DNA of 64,000 nucleotides from NCBI RefSeq assembly GCF_000308755.1, contig NZ_BAGF01000076.1:1-64000 (forward strand), in the 5' to 3' direction. Below, piece by piece: positions 42,755 through 51,291 of this stretch. Every line of letters starts with the position of its first letter. Position 1 is the stretch's first letter. The notes beneath the pieces are model-generated. The model was not told the origin of the DNA, ran no database searches, and was given only the letters and a program-made list of their open reading frames with translations. Origin of the DNA: Nocardia pneumoniae NBRC 100136 (lineage in GTDB: Bacteria; Actinomycetota; Actinomycetes; Mycobacteriales; Mycobacteriaceae). Both the position numbers and the translations under genes were made by a program.

Positions 42755-42795
42755 CTCACCGCCACTGCCCGACAGGGGCACCGCACCTGAAACGC

Positions 42796-42829
42796 GAACG
42801 GCGCCGCTCCCGAAGGAGCGGCGCCGTTC
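42796..42829. terminator. Strong hairpin downstream of tuf
   Basis: GAACGGCGCCGCTCC (42796-42810) pairs perfectly with GGAGCGGCGCCGTTC (42815-42829) around CGAA. On the leftward transcript the loop is UUCG, a very stable tetraloop. It lies 17 bases beyond the tuf stop and may also stop the opposing lipoprotein transcript. Confidence 0.9.
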
Positions 42830-42845
42830 CCAGCGATTCAGGGAA

Positions 42846-44036
42846 TCACTTGATGATCTTCGTGACGCGACCGGCGCCGACGGTGCGGCCACCCTCGCGG
42901 ATCGCGAACCGCAGACCCTCGTCCATGGCGACCGGCTGGATCAGCTTGACGGACATCTCGGTGTTGTCACCGGGCATGACCATCTCGGTGCCCTCGGGCA
43001 GGGTCACAACGCCCGTCACGTCAGTCGTACGGAAGTAGAACTGCGGACGGTAGTTGTTGAAGAACGGGGTGTGGCGGCCGCCCTCGTCCTTCGACAGGAT
43101 GTACGCCTGGCCCTCGAACTCGGTGTGCGGGGTGGTGGTGCCCGGCTTCACGACGACCTGGCCGCGCTCCACGTCCTCACGCTTGATACCACGGATCAGC
43201 AGACCGACGTTGTCACCGGCCTGACCCTGGTCGAGCAGCTTGCGGAACATCTCGATACCGGTGACCGTGGTCTTGGTGGTCTCCGGGCGGATGCCGGTGA
43301 TCTCGACTTCCTCGTTGACGTTGATCACGCCACGCTCCACACGGCCGGTGACGACGGTGCCACGACCGGTGATGGTGAACACGTCCTCGATCGGCATCAG
43401 GAACGGCTTGTCGGTCTCACGAACCGGGTCCGGGATGGACTCGTCGACCGCGTTCATCAGCTCCAGCACCGACTCGGTCCACTTCGGGTCGCCCTCGAGC
43501 GCCTTCAGACCGGAGACCCGCACGACCGGGGCCTCCTCGTCGAACTCCTGCGAAGCCAGCAGCTCGCGGACCTCCATCTCGACGAGCTCGAGGATCTCCT
43601 CGTCGTCGACCATGTCGGCCTTGTTCAGCGCGACCAGGATGTAGGGCACGCCGACCTGACGGGCCAGCAGCACGTGCTCACGAGTCTGCGGCATCGGGCC
43701 GTCGGTCGCCGCGACCACCAGGATGGCGCCGTCCATCTGCGCCGCACCGGTGATCATGTTCTTGATGTAGTCGGCGTGACCCGGCGCGTCGACGTGCGCG
43801 TAGTGGCGCTTCTCGGTCTGGTACTCGACGTGGGAGATGTTGATCGTGATACCACGAGCCTTCTCCTCCGGCGCCTTGTCGATCTGATCGAACGCAAAGC
43901 TCTGGTTCAGATCCGGGTACTTGTCAGCCAGCACCTTGGTGATCGCTGCGGTCAGCGTGGTCTTGCCGTGGTCGACGTGACCGATGGTGCCGATGTTGAC
44001 GTGCGGCTTCGTCCGCTCGAACTTCGCCTTCGCCAC
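42846..44036 (-). CDS. tuf: Elongation factor Tu
   Basis: A 396-residue EF-Tu, full length. The GTPase domain has G1 GTIGHVDHGKTTLTAAITKV, G2 RGITINISHVEYQT, G3 VDAPGHADYIKNM, G4 ALNKADM and the SGLKALEG region. Domains 2 and 3 follow, with TGRGTVVTGRVERG and MVMPGDNTEM. It carries aminoacyl-tRNA to the ribosome. It is the last gene of the leftward rpsL-rpsG-fusA-tuf operon, 99 bases after fusA, and ends before a strong hairpin. A second tuf copy, if any, is outside the window. Confidence 0.98.
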   Translation of the reverse strand: MAKAKFERTKPHVNIGTIGHVDHGKTTLTAAITKVLADKYPDLNQSFAFDQIDKAPEEKARGITINISHVEYQTEKRHYAHVDAPGHADYIKNMITGAAQMDGAILVVAATDGPMPQTREHVLLARQVGVPYILVALNKADMVDDEEILELVEMEVRELLASQEFDEEAPVVRVSGLKALEGDPKWTESVLELMNAVDESIPDPVRETDKPFLMPIEDVFTITGRGTVVTGRVERGVINVNEEVEITGIRPETTKTTVTGIEMFRKLLDQGQAGDNVGLLIRGIKREDVERGQVVVKPGTTTPHTEFEGQAYILSKDEGGRHTPFFNNYRPQFYFRTTDVTGVVTLPEGTEMVMPGDNTEMSVKLIQPVAMDEGLRFAIREGGRTVGAGRVTKIIK

Positions 44037-44135
44037 TTCTTTGTCCTCCTGGACTTGTTGGTGCGTGCAATTGCAGCAGTGCGGGGGTCGATCCCCGCGG
44101 ACACGGGGAAAGGGTTTACAAACGCCCGGGAGCCA

Positions 44136-46238
44136 TTACTCGCCGGTCGCCTTGGCGATGATCTCCTTCGACACGTTGGCCGGAACCTCCGCGTACGAGT
44201 CGAACACCATGGAGTAGTTCGCCCGGCCCTGGGTCTTCGACCGCAGGTCACCGATGTAACCGAACATCTCCGAGAGCGGAACCAGCGCCTTGACGACACG
44301 GGCACCACTGCGTTCCTCCATGGCCTGGATCTGACCACGGCGGGAGTTCAGGTCGCCGATCACGTCGCCCATGTAGTCCTCGGGCGTGGTGACCTCGACC
44401 GCCATCATCGGCTCGAGGATCACCGGACCGGCCTTGCGGGCCGCTTCCTTCAGAGCCTGCGCGCCGGCGATCTTGAACGCCATTTCCGACGAGTCGACGT
44501 CGTGGTAGGCGCCGTCCAGCAGCGTGACCTTCAGGTTGACCAGCGGGTAACCGGCGAGCACACCGTACTGCATGGCGTCCTGCGCGCCCGCGTCGACCGA
44601 AGGGATGTACTCCTTCGGCACGCGACCACCGGTGACCTTGTTCTCGAACTCGTAGTGTGCGCCGTCCTCGCCCACGAACGGTTCGAGCGCGATGATGACC
44701 TTCGCGAACTGACCCGAGCCACCCGTCTGCTTCTTGTGGGTGTACTCGAGCTTCTCGACCGGCTTGGTGATGGTCTCGCGGTAGGCCACCTGCGGCTTGC
44801 CGACGTTCGCCTCGACCTTGAACTCGCGCTTCATGCGGTCGACCAGGATGTCGAGGTGCAGCTCGCCCATACCGCCGATGACGGTCTGGCCGGTCTCGGC
44901 GTCCAGCTTGACCGAGAAGGTCGGGTCCTCTTCGGAGAGACGCTGGATCGCGGTGCCCAGCTTCTCCTGGTCGGACTTGGTCTTCGGCTCGATGGAGACC
45001 TCGATGACCGGGTCCGGGAAGGTCATCGACTCCAGCACGATCTGGTTCTGCGGATCGCACAGGGTGTCACCGGTGGTGGTGTCCTTGAGGCCGATCACCG
45101 CGTAGATGTGACCCGCCGAGGCGGCGCCGACCGGGTTCTCCTTGTTGGAGTGCATCTGGAACAGCTTGCCCAGACGCTCCTTCTTGCCCTTGGTGGAGTT
45201 GATGACCTGGGCGCCGGAGTCGACCTTGCCGGAGTACACGCGGACGTAGGTCAGCTTGCCGAAGAACGGGTGCACGGCGATCTTGAACGCCAGGGCGGCG
45301 AACGGCTCGTCGGCGCTCGGCTTGCGGGTCAGCAGCTCCTCTTCCTTGCCGGGCACGTGGCCGGTGGTGGCCTCCACGTCCAGCGGCGAGGGCAGGTAGT
45401 CGATGACCGCGTCCAGCATGGGCTGCACGCCCTTGTTCTTGAACGCCGAGCCGCACAGCACCGGGTAGAGCTCGGAGGTCACCGTCAGCTTGCGGATGGC
45501 GCCCTTGATCTCGTCGATGGTGAGCTCTTCGCCGCCGAAGAACTTCTCCAGCAGCGCCTCGTCGGACTCGGCGACGGTCTCCAGCAGTTCCTGGCGGTAC
45601 TGCTCGGCCCGCTCCTTCAGATCCTCGGGGATCTCGACGACCTCGTACTGCTCACCGAGCTTGGTCTCGCCCCGCCAGACCTTGGCGTTGTTCTCGACCA
45701 GGTCGACGATGCCCTCGAAGGTGTCCTCCGCGCCGATCGGCAGCTGGATGACCAGCGGCTTGGCGCCGAGGCGGTCCTTGATGGTCTGCACGGTGAAGTA
45801 GAAGTCCGCACCGAGCTTGTCCATCTTGTTGACGAAACAGATCCGCGGCACGTCGTACTTGTCGGCCTGACGCCACACCTGCTCGGACTGCGGCTCGACG
45901 CCTTCCTTGCCGTCGAACACCGCGACGGCGCCGTCGAGCACGCGCAGCGACCGCTCCACCTCCACGGTGAAGTCGACGTGCCCGGGGGTGTCGATGATGT
46001 TGATCTGGTTTTCTTTCCAGAAGCATGTGGTCGCCGCGGAGGTGATGGTGATACCACGCTCCTGCTCCTGCTCCATCCAGTCCATCGTGGCGGCGCCGTC
46101 GTGGACCTCACCGATCTTGTAGGTGATGCCGGTGTAGAAGAGGATGCGTTCAGTTGTGGTCGTCTTGCCCGCATCGATGTGGGCCATGATGCCGATGTTG
46201 CGGACCTTGTTCAGGTCGGTGAGCACGTCCTGTGCCAC
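44136..46238 (-). CDS. fusA: Elongation factor G
   Basis: A 700-residue EF-G of normal length. It has G1 IMAHIDAGKTTTTERILFYT, the switch region ERGITITSAATTCFW, G3 IIDTPGHVDFTVEVERSLRV, G4 VNKMDKLGADF, domain II with KIAVHPFFGKLTYVRVYSGK, and domain IV with KQTGGSGQFAKVIIALEPF and VLAGYPLVNLKVTL. It drives translocation and, with RRF, ribosome recycling. It is in the translation operon between rpsG and tuf. Confidence 0.98.
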   Translation of the reverse strand: MAQDVLTDLNKVRNIGIMAHIDAGKTTTTERILFYTGITYKIGEVHDGAATMDWMEQEQERGITITSAATTCFWKENQINIIDTPGHVDFTVEVERSLRVLDGAVAVFDGKEGVEPQSEQVWRQADKYDVPRICFVNKMDKLGADFYFTVQTIKDRLGAKPLVIQLPIGAEDTFEGIVDLVENNAKVWRGETKLGEQYEVVEIPEDLKERAEQYRQELLETVAESDEALLEKFFGGEELTIDEIKGAIRKLTVTSELYPVLCGSAFKNKGVQPMLDAVIDYLPSPLDVEATTGHVPGKEEELLTRKPSADEPFAALAFKIAVHPFFGKLTYVRVYSGKVDSGAQVINSTKGKKERLGKLFQMHSNKENPVGAASAGHIYAVIGLKDTTTGDTLCDPQNQIVLESMTFPDPVIEVSIEPKTKSDQEKLGTAIQRLSEEDPTFSVKLDAETGQTVIGGMGELHLDILVDRMKREFKVEANVGKPQVAYRETITKPVEKLEYTHKKQTGGSGQFAKVIIALEPFVGEDGAHYEFENKVTGGRVPKEYIPSVDAGAQDAMQYGVLAGYPLVNLKVTLLDGAYHDVDSSEMAFKIAGAQALKEAARKAGPVILEPMMAVEVTTPEDYMGDVIGDLNSRRGQIQAMEERSGARVVKALVPLSEMFGYIGDLRSKTQGRANYSMVFDSYAEVPANVSKEIIAKATGE

Positions 46239-46375
46239 GGAAATCTTCCCCGCTCGTAGCTAGTTGGGATTATCGGGGACGACCCTGTGGTCGCCACTAT
46301 GTCAACGCCGGAAGCGGCCGGTCGGTGCCGCGTTCCGGCTGTGCCTCCCGACCCAGACGACGGGCCGGGCAGACG

Positions 46376-46846
46376 TCACCAGCGGTAGTGCGCGAAGGCC
46401 CGGTTGGACTCGGCCATCTTGTGGGTGTCCTCGCGGCGCTTGACCGAGGCGCCGAGGCCGTTGCTGGCGTCGAGCAGTTCGTTGGCCAGGCGCTCGACCA
46501 TGGTCTTCTCCCGGCGCGCGCGGGAGAAGTTGACCAGCCAGCGCAGGGCCAGGGTGTTGGCGCGGCCCGGACGGACCTCGACCGGAACCTGGTAGGTGGC
46601 GCCACCGACGCGGCGGGGCTTCACCTCGAGCGACGGCTTCACGTTGTCCAGCGCGCGCTTGAGGGTGACGACCGGGTCGGTGCCGGTCTTCTCGCGCGCC
46701 TGCTCCAGCGCGCCGTAGACGATGCGCTCCGCGGTGGACTTCTTGCCGTCCAGCAGGATCTTGTTGACCAGCTGCGTAACCAGCGGCGAACCGTAGACCG
46801 GGTCGTTGATCAGCGGACGCTTGGGTGCGGGGCCCTTGCGTGGCAT
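46376..46846 (-). CDS. rpsG: Ribosomal protein S7
   Basis: A 156-residue S7, normal length. MPRKGPAPKRPLINDPVYGS opens it; GALEQAREKTGTDPVVTLKR and VGGATYQVPVEVRPGRANTL are family blocks, and it ends KMAESNRAFAHYRW. It nucleates assembly of the 30S head by binding 16S rRNA. The start lies one base after the rpsL stop, so the two are coupled. Confidence 0.98.
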   Translation of the reverse strand: MPRKGPAPKRPLINDPVYGSPLVTQLVNKILLDGKKSTAERIVYGALEQAREKTGTDPVVTLKRALDNVKPSLEVKPRRVGGATYQVPVEVRPGRANTLALRWLVNFSRARREKTMVERLANELLDASNGLGASVKRREDTHKMAESNRAFAHYRW

Positions 46847-46847
46847 A

Positions 46848-47222
46848 TCAGCTCTTCTCCTTCTTGGCGCCGTAGCGGCTGCGGGCCTGCTTGCGGTTCT
46901 TCACACCCTGGGTGTCGAGCGAGCCGCGGATGATCTTGTAGCGAACACCGGGGAGGTCCTTCACACGACCGCCGCGGACGAGCACCATGGAGTGCTCCTG
47001 CAGGTTGTGGCCCTCGCCCGGGATGTAGGCCGTGACCTCGACCGCGCTGGTCAGGCGAACACGCGCGACCTTGCGCAGCGCGGAGTTCGGCTTCTTCGGG
47101 GTCGTGGTGTACACGCGGGTGCACACGCCACGACGCTGCGGGCTCCCCTTCAGGGCCGCGGTCTTCGTCTTGGCGACCTTGTCGCGGCGACCCTTGCGGA
47201 CCAGCTGGTTGATGGTTGGCAT
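46848..47222 (-). CDS. rpsL: Ribosomal protein S12
   Basis: A 124-residue S12. MPTINQLVRKGRRDKVAKTK is the start, TTTPKKPNSALRKVARVRLT contains the lysines where streptomycin resistance arises, and HSMVLVRGGRVKDLPGVRYK the second such site. Both are wild type here (PKKPNS and GGRVKDLPG), so no S12-based streptomycin resistance is indicated. It is the first gene of the operon, with a long untranslated leader. Confidence 0.98.
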   Translation of the reverse strand: MPTINQLVRKGRRDKVAKTKTAALKGSPQRRGVCTRVYTTTPKKPNSALRKVARVRLTSAVEVTAYIPGEGHNLQEHSMVLVRGGRVKDLPGVRYKIIRGSLDTQGVKNRKQARSRYGAKKEKS

Positions 47223-47560
47223 AGACCGGCTTTCCTTATTAGTTAACGCGGTGTCTGGACTTCATGTCTGTTGTCGTTCGCGGCGTTCCCGGGGCCGTCG
47301 GCGGCGCGTTGCCGTCTCGGGCCCGTCGTTCACTCCGCTGTCATCGAGCTTTCACTCGCACGTCCGGCCACGTTTCTCGCGTCCCGAGGTCGGGCGTGTC
47401 GCGCGCGGCGCGGAGCCCGGATTCCGGGCACGCTGGAGTCGTCAGCCGCTCTCGCTGGCCTACGGTCACGCACGAACTTGCCCGCATGCTTCCGGGCACA
47501 GCGATCCACGATACCCGTGGCCGGGACACAGGGTCAAAGCGGGGTCACTGTGGCAGCGCT
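47223..47560 (-). other. Leader region of the rpsL operon
   Basis: About 340 bases separate rpsL from the upstream lipoprotein gene. A good promoter (47508-47537) at the far end implies a leader of about 280 bases. No small gene is convincing. The stretch is rich in pyrimidine runs and self-complementary GC segments, so an RNA-level control is conceivable. Confidence 0.5.
47508..47537 (-). promoter_or_regulatory. Predicted sigma-A-type promoter of the rpsL operon
   Basis: On the minus strand TTGACC (47537-47532) and TATCGT (47513-47508) are separated by 18 bases. Both hexamers fit the vegetative actinobacterial consensus. It reads towards rpsL and overlaps nothing coding. Confidence 0.55.
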
Positions 47561-48118
47561 CTACCTGGCCAGATTCAAGGTCATCTCCATCAGCTTCTTG
47601 GCGGCCTCGCAGGGATCGGGGTGGGCGGAGCCGGGCCGGTAGTTGATCCACCAGCCGATCACGCCGTTGTCCGGCGCGCTCGCCGTCACACCGCAGGAGT
47701 CGGGATCGTTCGGTCGCCGGATCTGCAGCGCCAGGGCGCTCTGGACGGTGATGTTGGTGGTGACGTAGCCGAGCTTGTTGTTGGTCTGCTTCTCGTTGCT
47801 CAGCGTGCCGTTCTCGTACCAGTTGAGCGTGGCCATGCCGTTGCCGCCGGGCGCGCCGACCAGATCCCACATGCACACCGCGCCGAAGAACGACTCGCTG
47901 ACCGTGACGTCCTCACCAACCGCTTTGCCGATCTGCTCCCGGGACAGGATTTGGCATTCCCGCAGTAGCTTGTCCAGCCTGGTGTTGACAGGCTGGCTTC
48001 CGCCCACGGGATGCGCGGACCCAGAAACCACTTGGCTACAGCCGCCCACGGTCAACGCGACGGTGATGGCAACGGCCAAGGCCGCAAGGCGACTACCTAG
48101 ACGTCGTCCGACATTCAT
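47561..48118 (-). CDS. DUF3558 lipoprotein
   Basis: A 185-residue exported lipoprotein: signal peptide with lipobox LTVGGCSQVV (VGGC), then the DUF3558 pattern with ECQILSREQIGKAVGE, FFGAVCMWDLVG and SAHPDPCEAAKKLMEMTLNL. Conserved cysteine pairs suggest a disulfide-stabilised domain. The family is abundant in mycobacteria, nocardiae and pseudonocardiae and of unknown role. It is followed by the rpsL promoter and preceded by another DUF3558 gene 10 bases upstream. Confidence 0.85.
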   Translation of the reverse strand: MNVGRRLGSRLAALAVAITVALTVGGCSQVVSGSAHPVGGSQPVNTRLDKLLRECQILSREQIGKAVGEDVTVSESFFGAVCMWDLVGAPGGNGMATLNWYENGTLSNEKQTNNKLGYVTTNITVQSALALQIRRPNDPDSCGVTASAPDNGVIGWWINYRPGSAHPDPCEAAKKLMEMTLNLAR

Positions 48119-48128
48119 GCCCTGCCCC

Positions 48129-48656
48129 TTACTGCAACCGCTGCAATGTCAGCTCGGCCAGAGCACGGCTCCGGTCGCAGGGGTTACCGGAGGCCGCGGA
48201 GTAGCGTCCGAATGACGTCGACCACTCGAAGAAGTCGTCGCCGAGCTGTATCGCCAGATCGCAGACGAGTCCGCTTGGATCCAATGCGGCGAACCCATCC
48301 CGACCGGCCACTTCGATCGGATCGGGTGCGCGGCCTTCGACGGTTACCCACGCCCGTTCCCGCTCGATCGGACTGCCCCGGTAGGAAGCAAAAGTGATGC
48401 TGGACGAACCGATCCCGGCCGACTGCCAGTTGCAGCCGACCGCATTTCGGAACACGCCCGAGATCTGGCCGAGCCCACCGATGGTGCGCACCTCGTCGTC
48501 GGTCACATGCCCACACTCTCCGACGAACGGACCCAACCCCACCACCTTCGGCACCGGACGCGATGGCCCGGAGTCCTCGGACGGCACGTCCGAACCGCAC
48601 CCCGCCAGCGCGAGGACCAAGGCTACCGCGGTGACGATCGCCGACTTGATCCGCAT
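48129..48656 (-). CDS. DUF3558 lipoprotein (second copy)
   Basis: A 175-residue lipoprotein with lipobox LALAGCGSDV (LAGC). The DUF3558 features are GECGHVTDDEVRTIGGLGQI, AVGCNWQSAG and SGNPCDRSRALAELTLQRLQ, with the same spacing of cysteines as its neighbour. The two genes are 10 bases apart, so they are co-transcribed and probably arose by duplication. The function is unknown. Confidence 0.85.
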   Translation of the reverse strand: MRIKSAIVTAVALVLALAGCGSDVPSEDSGPSRPVPKVVGLGPFVGECGHVTDDEVRTIGGLGQISGVFRNAVGCNWQSAGIGSSSITFASYRGSPIERERAWVTVEGRAPDPIEVAGRDGFAALDPSGLVCDLAIQLGDDFFEWSTSFGRYSAASGNPCDRSRALAELTLQRLQ

Positions 48657-48957
48657 GCCTGAGACTCTACCGAGGGGGAGTCACAAAGGCATGGCGCCGA
48701 CGGACCCGGCGGGGCACTCTTGCCGCCGACCACCGGGCCCGGGTAGGCTCACGATTGTCGAAATACGTCCAATCAGAACGTCTTTCGCCACTGCTGATCA
48801 TGCCGGGGGATTCTATGAGGACAGGCCGGTCACCGTGCCGTCCACTATCACCGCCAAAGGCGTCTTCTCTTCGAATGAAATCCGCCCGGCAGGTCCGGAG
48901 AAACGGGTCACGCACCAGCGAGATCTGGCGCAAACACCGATTGACGGGGGTTCTCAC

Positions 48958-49188
48958 GTGAAATTCATCGTGTACTCGATGCTCGCGCTACTGACGACAG
49001 GCGCGGTCGTCGCCGGGTCGACCGGAACGGCGGCTGCGGTCGGCGGAATCAAGGGCATCTACGGCGACGCGGCAACCTGCGTGAGGGAGGGACGGGCGAA
49101 GGGGTACACCGATTCCAGCGGTGATCGCTTCTATTGCAAGCAATATCCGGATGGGAGGTGGGCACTCCTGGTCCCCGGGGAGCCCTGA
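48958..49188 (+). CDS. Small secreted protein
   Basis: A 76-residue protein: signal peptide (MKFIVYSMLALLTTGAVVAG, cleavage near GTAAA) and a 45-residue mature part GGIKGIYGDAATCVREGRAK with two cysteines and an aromatic/charged C-terminal end FYCKQYPDGRWALLV. The GTG start is preceded by a GGGGG ribosome site. Similar small cysteine-paired secreted proteins occur in nocardiae without assigned role. Confidence 0.7.
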   Translation: MKFIVYSMLALLTTGAVVAGSTGTAAAVGGIKGIYGDAATCVREGRAKGYTDSSGDRFYCKQYPDGRWALLVPGEP

Positions 49189-49354
49189 TCCCATCGGCGG
49201 GCAGGGAGCCCTCGGTACGACTGCGCTCCTCATGAGCGCAGCCCGCCTGATTTCGGCGTAAACACATCGTGGCTCCGCGCCGCTGGTGCCGAACGCAGCC
49301 ACGATCGTCGAATGCATACGCCGGTTGCTCGACCGCATCGGTCGTTTGCTGGCC

Positions 49355-50557
49355 CTAGAGGTTGCCTCGGGCTTCCTGCTCCCGCTCAATCGCCTGGAAC
49401 AGCGCCTTGAAATTTCCCTTGCCGAAGCCGAGCGAGCCGTGGCGTTCGATGAGTTCGAAGAAGACGGTGGGCCGGTCGGTGAGCGGTCTGGTGAAGATCT
49501 GCAACAAATAGCCGTCTTCGTCCCGGTCGACGAGAATGCCGCGGCGCTGGAGTTCCTCGACCGGGACGCGGACACGGCCGATGCGAGCGCGCAGTTCGGG
49601 GTCCTCGTAGTAGGCGGCGGGTGTCTCCAGGAACTCGACGCCTTCACGGCGGAGCGCGTCGACACAGCCGAGGATGTCGCTGGTGGCCAGGGCGATGTGC
49701 TGCACGCCAGGACCGCGATAGAACTCCAGGTACTCATCGATCTGGGAGCGCTTCTTGCTCGGGGCGGGTTCGTTGAGCGGGAACTTCACCCGGTGATTTC
49801 CGTTGGCGACGACCTTGCTCATCAGCGCCGAGTACTCGGTGGCGATGTCGTCGCCGACGAACTCGGCCATGTTCGTGAAACCCATGACGCGCCGGTAGAA
49901 CTCGACCCACTCGTCCATCTGCCCGAGTTCCACGTTGCCGACGACGTGGTCGATCGCCTGGAACAGCCGGGTGGGCGCGCCGTCGCGCCGCTGGTAGTGC
50001 GAGCGCCGGGGAACATAACCGGGCAGGTAGGGCCCGTGGTAGCCGGAGCGGTCGACCAGCGTGTGCCTGGTGTCGCCGTAGGTCGCCAGCGCGGCCGAGC
50101 GAACGGTGCCGAAGTCGTCGGAGTCGTCGTGCGGTTCGACCAGGATGGTGGCCCCGTTTGCGCGGGCCCACGCCACGCAGCGGTCCACGTCGGGCACCTC
50201 CAGCGCGATGTCGACCACGCCGTCGCCGTGCCGATCGTGATGGGCGACCAGCGGACTGTCCGGGTCCACCGCACCGGTGATCACGAAACGGGCCGCGCCG
50301 CTGCGCAAGACGAATGCCTTGTGGTCACGGTTGCCGGTCTCGGGACCGGAGTACGCCTCCAACCGCATACCGAAGGCGGATTCCAGGAAATGCGCGGTCT
50401 GGGTGGCGTTGCCCACCACCCAGACCAGGGCGTCCCATCCAATGACCGGGAAGGGATCGCCGCTGTCGTCGTGGTCGACCAGCCCCACGAGGGTGCGCAA
50501 CTCGCCGTCGCTGGGGACGGCGCCGGACCGGGCATTCGGCAGGTGCTCGATGGTCAT
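49355..50557 (-). CDS. hppD: 4-hydroxyphenylpyruvate dioxygenase
   Basis: A 400-residue non-heme iron enzyme of tyrosine degradation, converting 4-hydroxyphenylpyruvate to homogentisate. The two VOC modules are visible. The iron ligands fit His in FQAIDHVVGNVELGQM, His in GPGVQHIALATSDI and Glu in PTVFFELIERHGSLGFGKGN. The last block, with GFGKGNFKALFQAIE, is diagnostic. It diverges from an Lrp/AsnC regulator, the usual partner in actinobacteria, across 168 bases that should hold the operator. Confidence 0.96.
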   Translation of the reverse strand: MTIEHLPNARSGAVPSDGELRTLVGLVDHDDSGDPFPVIGWDALVWVVGNATQTAHFLESAFGMRLEAYSGPETGNRDHKAFVLRSGAARFVITGAVDPDSPLVAHHDRHGDGVVDIALEVPDVDRCVAWARANGATILVEPHDDSDDFGTVRSAALATYGDTRHTLVDRSGYHGPYLPGYVPRRSHYQRRDGAPTRLFQAIDHVVGNVELGQMDEWVEFYRRVMGFTNMAEFVGDDIATEYSALMSKVVANGNHRVKFPLNEPAPSKKRSQIDEYLEFYRGPGVQHIALATSDILGCVDALRREGVEFLETPAAYYEDPELRARIGRVRVPVEELQRRGILVDRDEDGYLLQIFTRPLTDRPTVFFELIERHGSLGFGKGNFKALFQAIEREQEARGNL

Positions 50558-50724
50558 GTTCCAAGGAAATCGCCGGGCCCGCCCAGTAGGCAACAGCGCG
50601 AATTCTCGATGGACAGTGTGGCGAATTCGGCTAGGAAACAGCCCTGGATGCTGGACAATTTGAATAGCAGAAGCAGGACCGGAAGACCCGGAGAGGCGGA
50701 GACCTGCTCGAAACGGAGGCCGTC

Positions 50725-51249
50725 ATGCCGCGCACACCGGCGAAACTCGACGAACTCGATCTCGCCATCCTCACCGCGATGCACGAGTACCAGAAGGCGG
50801 GCATCCTCGAACTCTCCCGCCGCACCAAGGTCGCCCGCGCGACCGTGCAATCCCGGATCGCCCGCATGGAGGAATCCGGCGTGATCGCCTCCTACGACCC
50901 GCACATCGACGTCACCGCGGCGGGATTCGACGTGCAGGCATTCGTCACCCTGGAGATCGCCCAGGGCGCGCTGGACACGGTGGCCGCCGAACTCGACGCC
51001 ATCCCCGGCGTGCTGGAGGCATATGCCACCACCGGCTCGGGCGACGTGCTGTGCCGGATCGGGGCCGACTCGCACGCCGGGTTGCAGGCCGTACTGCTGA
51101 GCATCGACCGGACGTCGTCGGTGGTGCGTTCGCACAGCGTCATCGTGCTGTCCACCGTGGTGGCGCGCCGTGCGCTACCGCTGCTGCGCACGCTGAGTCC
51201 GACCGGGACCACCAAGGCGCCCGCCTACCGTCCGCCGCGCGAGCCGTGA
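50725..51249 (+). CDS. Lrp/AsnC-family regulator
   Basis: A 174-residue regulator. The helix-turn-helix is LDELDLAILTAMHEYQKAGI, then LELSRRTKVARATVQSRIAR and MEESGVIASYDPHID. The C-terminal RAM domain is VQAFVTLEIAQGALDTVAAE and TGSGDVLCRIGADSHAGLQA. Members sense amino acids; given its divergent position from hppD it probably controls tyrosine or phenylalanine catabolism. The start at 50725 is at the family position. Confidence 0.9.
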   Translation: MPRTPAKLDELDLAILTAMHEYQKAGILELSRRTKVARATVQSRIARMEESGVIASYDPHIDVTAAGFDVQAFVTLEIAQGALDTVAAELDAIPGVLEAYATTGSGDVLCRIGADSHAGLQAVLLSIDRTSSVVRSHSVIVLSTVVARRALPLLRTLSPTGTTKAPAYRPPREP

Positions 51250-51291
51250 CCGCGTCCGCTCGCGATCCGCGCAGGCACTGTGGCCACGCGA

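Noticed and set aside
43071..46259. Plus-strand open frame of over 1000 codons across tuf and fusA
   Set aside because: It is the exact antisense of EF-Tu and EF-G; codon bias in high-GC genes leaves long antisense frames open. It has no family signature.
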